A DNA stretch of 64,000 bases from Promicromonospora sp. MEB111 (GTDB taxonomy: Bacteria > Actinomycetota > Actinomycetes > Actinomycetales > Cellulomonadaceae). Where the stretch lies: NCBI RefSeq assembly GCF_030209445.1, contig NZ_JARVSD010000009.1, positions 94,860 to 158,859 of the forward strand. The letters run 5' to 3'. Positions 8,540 to 16,328 of this stretch are shown here, piece by piece; the stretch's first letter is position 1, and every line of letters starts with the position of its first letter. The notes under the pieces were generated by a model. That model made no database searches and was not told the origin of the DNA. It saw only the letters and a list, made by a program, of their open reading frames with translations. The translations under genes and the position numbers were made by a program.

Positions 8540-9066
8540 CAGTGCTCCTTGAAGTGGTCGAAGGGCTCCCGGCAGCGCTGGCAGACGTACAGCGCCTTGC
8601 ACGACGTCGAGCCGAACCGTGCGAGCTCGCGCGTGTGCAGCGAGCCGCACCGGGGGCACCGGACGCCCAGGCCCAGCGCGACGACGCCGCCGGCCCGGCG
8701 GCCCGGCGGGGCGATGCCGTGCTCCATGAGCTTGCGGCGGCCGGCGTCGCTCATCCAGTCGGTCGTCCACGCGGGGGAGAGCACCACGTCCACGCGGGCC
8801 CCCGGGAAGCCGCGCTCGCGAAGCACGGCGACGATGTCGTCGCGGATCGCGTCGACGGCGGGGCAGCCCGAGTAGGTGGGCGTGATGTCCACGACGGGCG
8901 ACCCGTCCACGATCCGCACGCCGCGCAGCACGCCCAGGTCCTCGATGGTCAGGACCGGCACCTCGGGGTCGGTGACGGTCGCCGCGGCATCCCACACGGC
9001 GCGCTCCGGCCCTGCCTCCGGGCGGGGGCGGGCGACGCGCTCGACGGGACTGTCGACGGCGCTCAT
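8539..9066 (-). CDS. paaD: Phenylacetyl-CoA epoxidase assembly protein PaaD (MIP18 family)
   Basis: 175 aa from the ATG at 9066, with 4-nt overlaps on both sides. Residues about 20-100 form the MIP18/DUF59 domain (ATVTDPEVPVLTIEDLGVLR, ITPTYSGCPA). The C terminus has paired cysteines, CPRCGS ... STSCKALYVCQRC, probably binding zinc or helping iron-sulphur or di-iron maturation. PaaD is needed for a functional phenylacetyl-CoA epoxidase in studied bacteria, probably for metal-centre assembly rather than catalysis. Confidence 0.93.
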   Translation of the reverse strand: MSAVDSPVERVARPRPEAGPERAVWDAAATVTDPEVPVLTIEDLGVLRGVRIVDGSPVVDITPTYSGCPAVDAIRDDIVAVLRERGFPGARVDVVLSPAWTTDWMSDAGRRKLMEHGIAPPGRRAGGVVALGLGVRCPRCGSLHTRELARFGSTSCKALYVCQRCREPFDHFKEH

Positions 9067-9893
9067 CACCACACCGCCCCCGGGTGCCGCCGGGCCAGCA
9101 CCTGCATCTCCGCGAGCAGCGGGCCCAGCGCCTCGGAGTGCACCCCGAGGCGGCCGCCGCCGCGGACGGCCGCGATCCCCGGTACGGGAAGCTCGGCCTG
9201 GTCGAGCACCGGCAGCAGCAGCGCGTCGAACGGCTCGCGCAGCCCGGCGGGCGCCACGGCGGCAGCCGGGACGGCGTCGGCGGCGGGATCCGCGGCGAAC
9301 AGCTCGTCCACGAACGGCCAGATCGCCTCCAGCCCCGCGATCATCCGCCGCCGCGACTCCTCGGTGCCCAGCGCCAGGCGCACGGTCCAGAGCGTGGCGT
9401 GGTCCAGGTGGTATTCCACCTCCTTGACCGCCTTGGCGGCGATGGCCGCCAGCGTGGGGTCGGCGCTGTCGGCCAGGCGCCGGTAGAGCACGGTGAAGTA
9501 GGCCGACACGACGAGCTGCCGGGCGATCGTGCACGCGAAGTCCCCGTTGGGCCGCTCGAAGATCTGCCGGCACCGGAAGTCCGCCTCGTCCCGGAAGTAC
9601 GCGAGGTCGTCCTCGGTCTGGTCCCAGGCGGAACCCGCGTAGGTCAGGAGGCCGCGCGCGTGCCCCAGGGTGTCGAGCGCGATGTTCCCGAGCGCGACGT
9701 CCTCCTCCAGCTCGGGCGCGGCGGCGATCCACGAGCCCAGCCGCTGCGCGAGGACCAGGGCGTCGTCGCCCAGGCCGAGCGCGTACCGCGCGACGTCGTC
9801 GGTGGCCCGGGCGGGGCTGTCCTGCGGGGCGACCCGGGCGGCGATCGCCTCGGGTGTGAGCACCGCGGACGGGGACTGGTGCTGGTTCTGCAT
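9066..9893 (-). CDS. paaC: Phenylacetyl-CoA epoxidase structural subunit PaaC
   Basis: 275 aa from the ATG at 9893, preceded by GGAGAG. An all-helical ferritin-like chain (DDALVLAQRLGSWIAAAPEL, DTLGHARGLLTYAG, VKEVEYHLDHATLWTVRL). PaaC pairs with the catalytic PaaA and is thought to be a degenerate, structural di-iron homologue that stabilises the complex. The 50-nt gap to paaB is the only non-overlapping junction in this operon. Confidence 0.95.
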   Translation of the reverse strand: MQNQHQSPSAVLTPEAIAARVAPQDSPARATDDVARYALGLGDDALVLAQRLGSWIAAAPELEEDVALGNIALDTLGHARGLLTYAGSAWDQTEDDLAYFRDEADFRCRQIFERPNGDFACTIARQLVVSAYFTVLYRRLADSADPTLAAIAAKAVKEVEYHLDHATLWTVRLALGTEESRRRMIAGLEAIWPFVDELFAADPAADAVPAAAVAPAGLREPFDALLLPVLDQAELPVPGIAAVRGGGRLGVHSEALGPLLAEMQVLARRHPGAVW

Positions 9894-9943
9894 GGGCTCT
9901 CCATCGAGCGTCGGGCCGTCCGGCCGGGGGCCGGCGGTACGGG

Positions 9944-10243
9944 TCAGAGGTGCGGCACGGCCTGCGACGCCGTGTAGTACGTCGCGTGCCGGAAGTCCTT
10001 GCCGCGCGGGGACTCGAACCACGCGTCCTTCGCGTCGGGGTCCGACGCCGTGATCGCGGCGGCGGGCACCACCCAGATCGAGACTCCCTCGCTGCGGCGG
10101 GTGTAGAGGTCGCGGGCGTTGCGCACCGCCAGCTCGGCGTCCGGCGCGTGCAGCGAGCCGGCGTGCACGTGCGAGAGGCCGCGCGCCGAGCGCACGAACA
10201 CCTCCCACAGGGGCCAGGTCTCCCGGCGTGGTTCCTCGGTCAT
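9944..10243 (-). CDS. paaB: Phenylacetyl-CoA epoxidase subunit PaaB
   Basis: 99 aa, matching the small size of PaaB. It begins [20 protein letters not shown] and continues [19 protein letters not shown] and [20 protein letters not shown], the conserved family core. PaaB bridges PaaAC heterodimers in the epoxidase and has no known catalytic residue. The ATG at 10243 overlaps the paaA stop (ATGA). Confidence 0.96.
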   Translation of the reverse strand: MTEEPRRETWPLWEVFVRSARGLSHVHAGSLHAPDAELAVRNARDLYTRRSEGVSIWVVPAAAITASDPDAKDAWFESPRGKDFRHATYYTASQAVPHL

Positions 10244-11214
10244 GACGCCATCCGTTCGCTCGTCGCGGTGCGCTCGGCGTACGCCCGGGCGGCCTCGCGC
10301 ACCCATTCGCCCTCGGCGTGCGCGGCGCGGCGCTTGGCCAGGCGCAGCGCGTTCGCCTGCCCGTTCCCGTGCAGGACGGCGTGAAACTCGGCCCAGTCGA
10401 GCTCGCCGAAGTCGTGGTGGCCCCGCTCCTCGTTCCAGCGCAGGTCGGGGTCGGGCAGCGTGATCCCGAGGATCTCGGCCTGCGGCACGATCATGTCGAC
10501 GAACCGCTGGCGCAGCTCGTCGTTCGAGAAGCGCTTGATCTTCCAGGCCATGCTCTGCCGCGAGTTGGGCGACTCTGCGTCGGGCGGGCCGAACATCATC
10601 AGGGCCGGCGCGTACCAGCGGTTCACGGACTCCTGCGCCATGGCCTGCTGCTCGTCGGTGCCGTTCATCAGCGCCAGCAGGATCTCGAAGCCCTGCCGCT
10701 GGTGGAACGACTCCTCCTTGCAGATGCGCACCATCGCGCGCCCGTACGGGCCGTAGGACGCGCGGCACAGCGGCACCTGGTTCGCGATGGCGGCGCCGTC
10801 CACCAGCCAGCCGATCGAGCCCATGTCGGCCCACGACGGCGCGAGGTAGTTGAAGATCGACGAGTACTTGGCCTTGCCCGAGTGCAGGGCGTCGAGCATC
10901 TCGTCGCGGGTGGTCCCCAGCGTCTCGGCCGCCGAGTAGAGGTAGAGCCCGTGCCCGGCCTCGTCCTGCACCTTTGCCATCAGGATCGCCTTGCGCTTGA
11001 GGCTCGGCGCGCGCGTGATCCAGTTGCCCTCGGGCTGCATGCCGATGATCTCGGAGTGCGCGTGCTGCGACATCTGCCGCACCAGCGCCTTCCGGTACGC
11101 CGGCGGCATCCAGTCGGTGGGCTCGATCCGCTGGTCGGCGGCGATGAGCGAGTCGAACGCCGCGAGCCGCGCGGCTTCCTGGGAAGCGGTCGTGGGCGGT
11201 TCTTCTGCGGGCAT
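10240..11214 (-). CDS. paaA: Phenylacetyl-CoA 1,2-epoxidase catalytic subunit PaaA
   Basis: 324 aa, first gene of the operon, with AGGAGA eight bases before the ATG at 11214. It has the carboxylate di-iron ligand segments of Paa[35 protein letters not shown] (E..H) and [13 protein letters not shown] (EE..H). It hydroxylates/epoxidises phenylacetyl-CoA with O2, using electrons from PaaE. The upstream spacer has a -35/-10 pair (11257-11286 on this strand) and a PaaR-type operator at 11238-11259, so expression should be induced when phenylacetyl-CoA releases the repressor. Confidence 0.97.
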   Translation of the reverse strand: MPAEEPPTTASQEAARLAAFDSLIAADQRIEPTDWMPPAYRKALVRQMSQHAHSEIIGMQPEGNWITRAPSLKRKAILMAKVQDEAGHGLYLYSAAETLGTTRDEMLDALHSGKAKYSSIFNYLAPSWADMGSIGWLVDGAAIANQVPLCRASYGPYGRAMVRICKEESFHQRQGFEILLALMNGTDEQQAMAQESVNRWYAPALMMFGPPDAESPNSRQSMAWKIKRFSNDELRQRFVDMIVPQAEILGITLPDPDLRWNEERGHHDFGELDWAEFHAVLHGNGQANALRLAKRRAAHAEGEWVREAARAYAERTATSERMAS

Positions 11215-11237
11215 GACGTCTCCTGTGCTGGAGCCCT

Positions 11238-11259
11238 ACTTACCGATCGTTCAGTCAGG
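11238..11259. promoter_or_regulatory. PaaR-type operator upstream of paaA
   Basis: ACTTACCG-AT-CGTTCAGT with its flanks fits the 22-bp inverted-repeat motif I remember for corynebacterial PaaR (arms ACTNACCG and CGGTNAGT around a CG core), with two mismatches in the right arm. It overlaps the -10 and start region of the paaA promoter, a position for repression. A second copy lies at 12025-12046. Confidence 0.7.
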
Positions 11260-11286
11260 CTAACACCGGGGTGGGGGCGGCGGCAA
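11257..11286 (-). promoter_or_regulatory. Probable paaA promoter
   Basis: On the minus strand, TTGCCG (11286-11281) and TAGCCT (11262-11257) are 18 bp apart, about 43 nt upstream of the paaA start codon. TAGCCT is an acceptable actinobacterial -10. The PaaR-type operator overlaps its downstream edge. Confidence 0.5.
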
Positions 11287-11315
11287 CGGCCTCCCGGTCG
11301 GTTAGGTTGGCTCGC

Positions 11316-11984
11316 ATGAGTGATCCCGACGCCGCTCCCGCACCCGCTCGACGGGGCGGGAACGGCCGCGCCGGGCGTGTGGCGTACGACCTGGACGCGG
11401 TGCTGGCCGTCGCCGTCCAGGCGTTCAACGAGCGCGGGTACGACGCGACGTCGATGGGCGAGCTGGCCGAACGCCTCGGGACCAGCAAGTCCGCGATCTA
11501 CTACCACGTCAGCGGCAAGCAGGAGCTGCTCCGGCTGGCGCTGGAGCGCGCGCTCGGCAACCTCGAGGCCCTCCTCCAGGAGCCGGACGGCCAGCCGGGT
11601 GGGGCGCCGGACGCCGCCGCGCCGAGCGCGCTGGAGCGGCTCGAACGCGTCATCCGGGGTGCCGTCCGGGTGCTCGTGCAGGAGCTGCCGTTCGTCACGC
11701 TGCTGCTGCGCCTGCGCGGGAACACCGACGTCGAGCGCGAGGCGCTGGCGCGTCGCCGCGAGTTCGACCACGCCGTGGCGCGCCTGGTCGAGGAGGCGGT
11801 CGCGGACGGCGCCCTCCGGTCGGACGTCGACGCGCGCACCGCCACCCGCCTGCTCTTCGGCATGGTCAACTCGCTGGTGGAGTGGTACCGCCCCGGCGGT
11901 GGGCTCACGGCCGACCAGCTCGCCGACGCCGTCGTCGCCATGGCGTTCGAGGGGCTGCGCGCCCAGCCCGGCGCCCGCCGCTGA
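11316..11984 (+). CDS. paaR: TetR family regulator of the phenylacetate genes (PaaR-like)
   Basis: 222 aa from the ATG at 11316. The TetR helix-turn-helix lies at residues about 25-70 (AVQAFNERGYDATSMGELAE, RLGTSKSAIYYHVSGKQELL); the rest is a helical ligand domain ending in EWYRPGGGLTADQLAD, typical of the acyl-CoA-responsive TetR group. It sits between the two phenylacetate operons, both carrying matching operators. Probably represses them until phenylacetyl-CoA is made. TAGGTT lies 7 nt before the ATG with no Shine-Dalgarno, so the mRNA is probably leaderless. Named by position and operator; effector not proven. Confidence 0.85.
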   Translation: MSDPDAAPAPARRGGNGRAGRVAYDLDAVLAVAVQAFNERGYDATSMGELAERLGTSKSAIYYHVSGKQELLRLALERALGNLEALLQEPDGQPGGAPDAAAPSALERLERVIRGAVRVLVQELPFVTLLLRLRGNTDVEREALARRREFDHAVARLVEEAVADGALRSDVDARTATRLLFGMVNSLVEWYRPGGGLTADQLADAVVAMAFEGLRAQPGARR

Positions 11985-11997
11985 CGAATCGCCGCTC

Positions 11998-12026
11998 TTG
12001 AACCCGGCCGTCCCGCGTGCCATGCT
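11998..12026 (+). promoter_or_regulatory. Promoter of the paaF-paaH-paaZ operon
   Basis: TTGAAC (11998-12003) and CATGCT (12021-12026) are 17 bp apart, about 70 nt before the paaF ATG. The PaaR-type operator begins inside the -10 box, so repressor and polymerase would compete. Confidence 0.55.
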
Positions 12027-12046
12027 GCACAGAACGAACGGTCAGT
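12025..12046. promoter_or_regulatory. PaaR-type operator upstream of paaF
   Basis: Contains CAGAACG-AA-CGGTCAGT; the right arm matches the remembered PaaR half-site CGGTNAGT exactly, the left arm is degenerate (14 of 18 fixed positions overall). It overlaps the -10 and transcription start of the promoter at 11998-12026 and mirrors the site at 11238-11259, linking both arms of the cluster to one regulator. Confidence 0.65.
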
Positions 12047-12094
12047 AAGTAGCGCGACGACGCTACGCCGGTGCGACCCCCAGGTGATGAGGCC

Positions 12095-12835
12095 ATGGCA
12101 GCAGCGTTGCGGCGCGTCGATGACCGCGCGGACCGCCTCCACGTCCGGCTCGACCGGCCCGAGGTACGCAACGCCATCGACAAGGCGATGGTCGGCGAGC
12201 TGCACGAGGTCTGCGCCGAGCTGGAGGCCCGGCCGCGCATCCTGGTCCTGTCCGGCTCCGAGCGCGTGTTCGCCTCCGGCGCCGACATCGCCGAGCTGCG
12301 CGAGCGTGGCCGCGACGACGCGCTCGCCGGGATCAACTCGCGGCTGTTCGAGCGGATCGCCCGGCTGCCGATGCCGGTGATCGCCGCCGTCGACGGCTGG
12401 GCCCTCGGGGGCGGCGCCGAGCTGGCTTACGCGGCCGACTTCCGGCTGGCCGGCGAGAACGCCCGGTTCGGCAACCCCGAGGTGGGGCTCGGCATCATCG
12501 CCGCGGCGGGCGCGTCCTGGCGGCTCAAGGAGCTCGTCGGCGAGACGCTCGCGCTGGAGGTCCTGCTCGCCGGCCGCGTGCTCGACGCCCCCGAGGCGCT
12601 GGCGGCGGGGCTGGTCAGCGCGGTCCACGCGTCGTCCGACCTGGTGGGCGCGGCCGACGCGCTCGCGGACCGGATCGCGGAGCAGGACCCGACGGCGGTC
12701 CGCTACACCAAGCAGGTCTTCCGGGCGCCGCGCGCGGCGCACCCGGACATCGACGACCTGGCGCAGTCCGTGCTGTTCGAGTCGCCCGCCAAGCGCGAGC
12801 GGATGACCGCGTTCCTGGAACGGAAGAAGCGATGA
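12095..12835 (+). CDS. paaF: Enoyl-CoA hydratase/isomerase, probably 2,3-dehydroadipyl-CoA hydratase PaaF
   Basis: 246 aa from the ATG at 12095, with AGGTGA seven bases upstream; a longer GTG start at 12071 adds only PPGDEA-like sequence. Crotonase fold: VFASGADIAELRERG and DGWALGGGAELAYAADFRLA form the oxyanion hole, and NPEVGLGIIAAAGASWRLKE the catalytic loop. In phenylacetate degradation PaaF hydrates 2,3-dehydroadipyl-CoA before oxidation by PaaH, which is the next gene (ATGA overlap). The PaaR-type operator supports the role; specificity is inferred from context. Confidence 0.8.
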   Translation: MAAALRRVDDRADRLHVRLDRPEVRNAIDKAMVGELHEVCAELEARPRILVLSGSERVFASGADIAELRERGRDDALAGINSRLFERIARLPMPVIAAVDGWALGGGAELAYAADFRLAGENARFGNPEVGLGIIAAAGASWRLKELVGETLALEVLLAGRVLDAPEALAAGLVSAVHASSDLVGAADALADRIAEQDPTAVRYTKQVFRAPRAAHPDIDDLAQSVLFESPAKRERMTAFLERKKR

Positions 12836-13683
12836 CGCTGCCCCGGAACGTCGGTGTGGTCGGCGGCGGCCGGATGGGCGTCGGGATCGCCCACGCCTTC
12901 CTGCTGGCGGGGGCCCACGTCGTCGTCGTCGAGCGCGACGGGGAGTCGGCGGCCCGGGCGCAGGCAGGGCTGGAGCGCGCGGTGACCGCCAGCGTGGAGC
13001 GCGGGACCACCCCGCGCACCGTCGCCGAGCTGACGGAGCGGGCGCGCGTGACCACCGACGTCGCGGACGTCGGGCCGGCCGGCCTGGTCGTCGAGGCGGT
13101 GCCCGAGGACCTCGCGGCCAAGGTCGAGGTCCTGGCGCGCGTCGAGCGGGTGCTGTCGCCGACCGCCTGGCTGGCCAGCAACACGTCGTCGCTGTCGATC
13201 GACACCCTCGCGGGGCACCTGGAGCGCCCCGAGCGCTTCGTGGGGCTGCACTTCTTCAACCCCGTGCCCGCGTCGGCGCTCGTGGAGATCGTGCGTGGCC
13301 GGGCGACCGTGCCGGTGCTCGTCGAGGAGGCCGGCGCCTGGGTCGCAGCGCTCGGCAAGGCCTCGATCGTCGTGTCCGACACGCCCGGCTTCGCGAGCTC
13401 CCGCCTGGGCGTCGTGATCGCGCTCGAGGCGATCCGCATGGTCGAGGAGGGCGTCGCCTCGCCCGCCGACATCGACACCGCGATGGTGCGCGGCTACCGG
13501 TTCCCCGTCGGGCCGCTGCGCCTGACCGACCTGGTCGGCCTGGACGTGCGGCTCGGCATCGCCGAGCACCTGGAGCGCGAGCTGGGGGAGCGGTTCGCCG
13601 TGCCGCGGCTGCTGCGGGCGATGGTCGAAGCGGGCCGGCTGGGGCGCAAGAGCGGCGAAGGGTTCTTCACATGGGACGAGTGA
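12832..13683 (+). CDS. paaH: 3-hydroxyacyl-CoA dehydrogenase, probably PaaH
   Basis: 283 aa single-domain dehydrogenase, the size of 3-hydroxybutyryl-CoA dehydrogenases. The N terminus has the NAD loop VGVVGGGRMGVGIAHAFLLA; LHFFNPVPASALVEIV carries the catalytic histidine, and SDTPGFASSRLG follows. The C-terminal helical domain (VRGYRFPVGPLRLTDLVGLD) is complete. PaaH oxidises 3-hydroxyadipyl-CoA to 3-oxoadipyl-CoA. The thiolase for the next step (PaaJ) is not in the window. ATGA overlap with paaF. Confidence 0.85.
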   Translation: MTLPRNVGVVGGGRMGVGIAHAFLLAGAHVVVVERDGESAARAQAGLERAVTASVERGTTPRTVAELTERARVTTDVADVGPAGLVVEAVPEDLAAKVEVLARVERVLSPTAWLASNTSSLSIDTLAGHLERPERFVGLHFFNPVPASALVEIVRGRATVPVLVEEAGAWVAALGKASIVVSDTPGFASSRLGVVIALEAIRMVEEGVASPADIDTAMVRGYRFPVGPLRLTDLVGLDVRLGIAEHLERELGERFAVPRLLRAMVEAGRLGRKSGEGFFTWDE

Positions 13684-13720
13684 CCTGCAGAGACGTCGGT
13701 ACAGCCGAAAGGAAGACGCC

Positions 13721-15820
13721 ATGACCGCGACGGAGACCCCGGTGCGCACCCTCGACAGCTACGTCCTGGGGGCGTGGCAGCGCCCGCCCTCGGACGCCGA
13801 GGCCCAGGTCGTGCGGGACGCCTCGACCGGTGAGCCGGTCGCGGCGGTCTCCGGCAGCCCGGTCGACCTGCGGGCCGTCGTCGACTACGGCCGGACCGTG
13901 GGCCAGGACGCGCTCGGCGCGCTCACTTTCCACCAGCGCGCGCTGCTGCTCAAGCGGCTCGCGCAGCACCTCACCGGCGTCAAGGACGACCTCTACGAGG
14001 TGAGCCTGCGCACCGGCGGCACCCGGCGGGACGCCCTGGTCGACATCGACGGCGGCATCGGCGTGCTGTTCACCTACGGGTCGAAGGGGCGCCGGGAGCT
14101 GCCCAACGCGCAGCTCCTGGTCGACGGGCCGCCGGAGAGCCTGTCCCGCGACGGGTCGTTCGGCGGCCAGCACGTGCGCGTGCGGCGGCAGGGCGTGGCC
14201 TTCCAGGTCAACGCGTTCAACTTTCCCGTCTGGGGCATGCTGGAGAAGTTCGCGCCCGCCTTCCTCGCGGGCGTCCCGACCGTCGTCAAGCCGGCCTCGG
14301 CCACGGCGTACCTCGCCGAGGCCGCGGTGCGGGCGATCGTCGACTCCGGGCTCCTGCCCGACGGCGCGCTGCAGCTCGTCAGCGGCCCGGCCCGCGGGTT
14401 CCTCGACGTGCTCGACGTGCGCGACGCCGTGAGCTTCACCGGGTCTGCGTCCACGGCGCGGGTGCTCGCGGTCGACGACGCCGTGATCCGCCGGGGCGTG
14501 GTGCTCACCGCGGAGACCGACTCCCTGAACGCGGCGGTGCTCGGCCCGGACGTGGAGCCCGGGAGCCCGGAGTTCGAGGCGTTCGTCGGCTCGGTGGTCA
14601 CGGAGATGACCGTGAAGGCCGGGCAGAAGTGCACGGCGATCCGCCGGGTGATCGTCCCGGCCGACCGCGAGGATGCCGTGATCGAGGCCGTGCGCGAGCG
14701 GATCGCGCAGCGCGTCGTGGTCGGCGACCCGCGGGCCGACGGCGTCACGATGGGCGCCCTGGCGAGCGCGGGGCAGAAGGAGGAGGTGCTGCGCCGCGTC
14801 CGGGAGCTCGTCGCGGGCGGCGGGCTGATCGTGGTCGGCGACCTCGCGGAGCCCGAGGTGGTGCACGCCGACGGCAGCCGCGGACCCGCGCCGGACGGCG
14901 CGTTCGTCGCGCCCCTGCTCCTGCGGTTCGCCGACCCCGCGGCGCCCGCCGTGCACGACATCGAGGCCTTCGGGCCGGTCGCCTCGGTGATCGGCTACCG
15001 CGACCTCGACGACGCCGTCCGGCTGGCCAACCTCGGCGGCGGCTCGCTGGTGGCCACCGTCGCGTCCGCCGACCCCGACGTGGTGCGGCACCTCGTCACG
15101 GGGATCGCGCCGATGCACGGGCGGGTGCTGGTGCTCGACCGGGACGACGCGCGGTCGTCGACCGGCCACGGCTCCCCGGTGCCGCACCTGGTCCACGGCG
15201 GGCCGGGCCGCGCGGGCGGCGGTGAGGAGCTCGGCGGCGTCCGCGCCGTGGAGCACTACATGCAGCGCACCGCGATCCAGGGCACCCCCGCGGCGCTGAC
15301 CGGCCTGACCGGCAGGTGGCGGGCGGGGGCGCCGTCGCGCACCGACGCGGGCCACCCCTTCCGCAGGTCGCTGGCCGACCTCCGGATCGGTGACGCCGTC
15401 GAGTCCGCGCCGCGCGAGGTGACCCTCGACGACATCACGCACTTCGCCGACTTCACCGGCGACACCTTCTACGCGCACACGGACGAGGAGGCCGCCGCCG
15501 CCAACCCGTTCTTCCCCGGGCGCGTGGCGCACGGGTACCTGCTCGTGTCGTTCGCGGCGGGGCTGTTCGTCGACCCCGCGCCGGGGCCGGTGCTCGCGAA
15601 CTACGGCCTGGAGAACCTGCGCTTCCTGACGCCGGTGTCGCCCGGGGACACGATCCGGGTGCGGCTGACGGCCGCCCAGATCACGCCGCGCGAGGACGAG
15701 GACTACGGCGAGGTGCGCTGGGATGCCGTGCTCACCAACCAGCGCGACGAGCAGGTGGCCACGTACGACGTGCTGACCCTGGTCGCCAAGGAGGACCGCG
15801 CCGGGGCCGGCGACCGCTGA
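13721..15820 (+). CDS. paaZ: Bifunctional oxepin-CoA hydrolase / 3-oxo-5,6-dehydrosuberyl-CoA semialdehyde dehydrogenase PaaZ
   Basis: 699 aa with two domains, as in PaaZ. Residues 1-530 form an aldehyde dehydrogenase: QVNAFNFPVWGMLEKFAPAF, catalytic glutamate in LTAETDSLNAAVLG and nucleophilic cysteine in VKAGQKCTAIRRVIVP. Residues about 540-690 form a MaoC-like hot-dog hydratase, FADFTGDTFYAHTDEEAAA, whose Asp/His pair opens the oxepin ring. It hydrolyses the ring and oxidises the resulting aldehyde. GGAAG precedes the ATG. A 37-nt gap separates it from paaH; a large hairpin follows at 15831-15882. Confidence 0.95.
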   Translation: MTATETPVRTLDSYVLGAWQRPPSDAEAQVVRDASTGEPVAAVSGSPVDLRAVVDYGRTVGQDALGALTFHQRALLLKRLAQHLTGVKDDLYEVSLRTGGTRRDALVDIDGGIGVLFTYGSKGRRELPNAQLLVDGPPESLSRDGSFGGQHVRVRRQGVAFQVNAFNFPVWGMLEKFAPAFLAGVPTVVKPASATAYLAEAAVRAIVDSGLLPDGALQLVSGPARGFLDVLDVRDAVSFTGSASTARVLAVDDAVIRRGVVLTAETDSLNAAVLGPDVEPGSPEFEAFVGSVVTEMTVKAGQKCTAIRRVIVPADREDAVIEAVRERIAQRVVVGDPRADGVTMGALASAGQKEEVLRRVRELVAGGGLIVVGDLAEPEVVHADGSRGPAPDGAFVAPLLLRFADPAAPAVHDIEAFGPVASVIGYRDLDDAVRLANLGGGSLVATVASADPDVVRHLVTGIAPMHGRVLVLDRDDARSSTGHGSPVPHLVHGGPGRAGGGEELGGVRAVEHYMQRTAIQGTPAALTGLTGRWRAGAPSRTDAGHPFRRSLADLRIGDAVESAPREVTLDDITHFADFTGDTFYAHTDEEAAAANPFFPGRVAHGYLLVSFAAGLFVDPAPGPVLANYGLENLRFLTPVSPGDTIRVRLTAAQITPREDEDYGEVRWDAVLTNQRDEQVATYDVLTLVAKEDRAGAGDR

Positions 15821-15830
15821 CGGTCACGTT

Positions 15831-15882
15831 CCGTCCCTCCCGTCCGTCACCCCTGTGAGGAACCACCCGACGGAAGGGACGG
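15831..15882 (+). terminator. Hairpin between paaZ and the next gene, covering that gene's ribosome-binding site
   Basis: Arms 15831-15844 (CCGTCCCTCCCGTC) and 15869-15882 (GACGGAAGGGACGG) pair at 13 of 14 positions with a 24-nt loop. There is no U-tract. It can act as a terminator or readthrough barrier after paaZ. Because its right arm holds the GGAAGGGA ahead of the ATG at 15889, it could also hide that ribosome-binding site in readthrough transcripts. Confidence 0.5.
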
Positions 15883-15888
15883 ACGGCG

Positions 15889-16326
15889 ATGACCATGCGA
15901 CAGGACGACGAGGCGGAGATCCGGCGGCGGCTGGACGGGATCGTCGAGGGGCTGCGGGCCAAGGACCTCGACGCGCTGCGGCAGCTCTACGCGGCCGACG
16001 TCGTGTCCTTCGACGTCGAGCCACCGCTGCAGCACGTGGGCGCGGACGCCAAGCTGGCGAGCTGGGCACGCGTCCTCGCGGTCTTCGAGGAGGTCGACTA
16101 CGAGCTCCGCGACCTGGCGCTCGCCGTCGACGAGACCGTCGCGTTCGGGCACGCCTTCGGGCGGCTCAGCGGCACCCTGAAGGACGGGTCCGCGACGAGC
16201 GGCATGTGGGTGCGGGCCACGTTCTGCCTCCGCAAGGTCGGCGGCACCTGGCTGATCGCGCACGACCAGGTCTCGGTGCCGCTCGACCTGCGCAGCGGCC
16301 GGGGGCTGACCGACCTGGAGCCCTGA
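15889..16326 (+). CDS. SnoaL/NTF2-like family protein, function unknown
   Basis: 145 aa with the cone-shaped NTF2-like pattern: an amphipathic first helix (EIRRRLDGIVEGLRAKDLDA), then LRQLYAADVVSFDVEPPLQH, and paired strands ending in CLRKVGGTWLIAHDQVSVPL. These folds serve as isomerases, hydrolases, dehydratases or ligand binders; no catalytic set can be assigned. A second ATG two codons in is an equal start. Separated from paaZ by the hairpin at 15831-15882, and the next gene is convergent, so it is probably a single-gene unit. No signal peptide. Confidence 0.75.
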   Translation: MTMRQDDEAEIRRRLDGIVEGLRAKDLDALRQLYAADVVSFDVEPPLQHVGADAKLASWARVLAVFEEVDYELRDLALAVDETVAFGHAFGRLSGTLKDGSATSGMWVRATFCLRKVGGTWLIAHDQVSVPLDLRSGRGLTDLEP

Positions 16327-16328
16327 CC

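Noticed and set aside
13667..15532. A 621-codon open frame on the minus strand across paaZ.
   Set aside because: It is the antisense shadow of a complete PaaZ with both active sites; its translation is Arg/Gly/His-rich with no domain, as expected from GC-rich codon bias.
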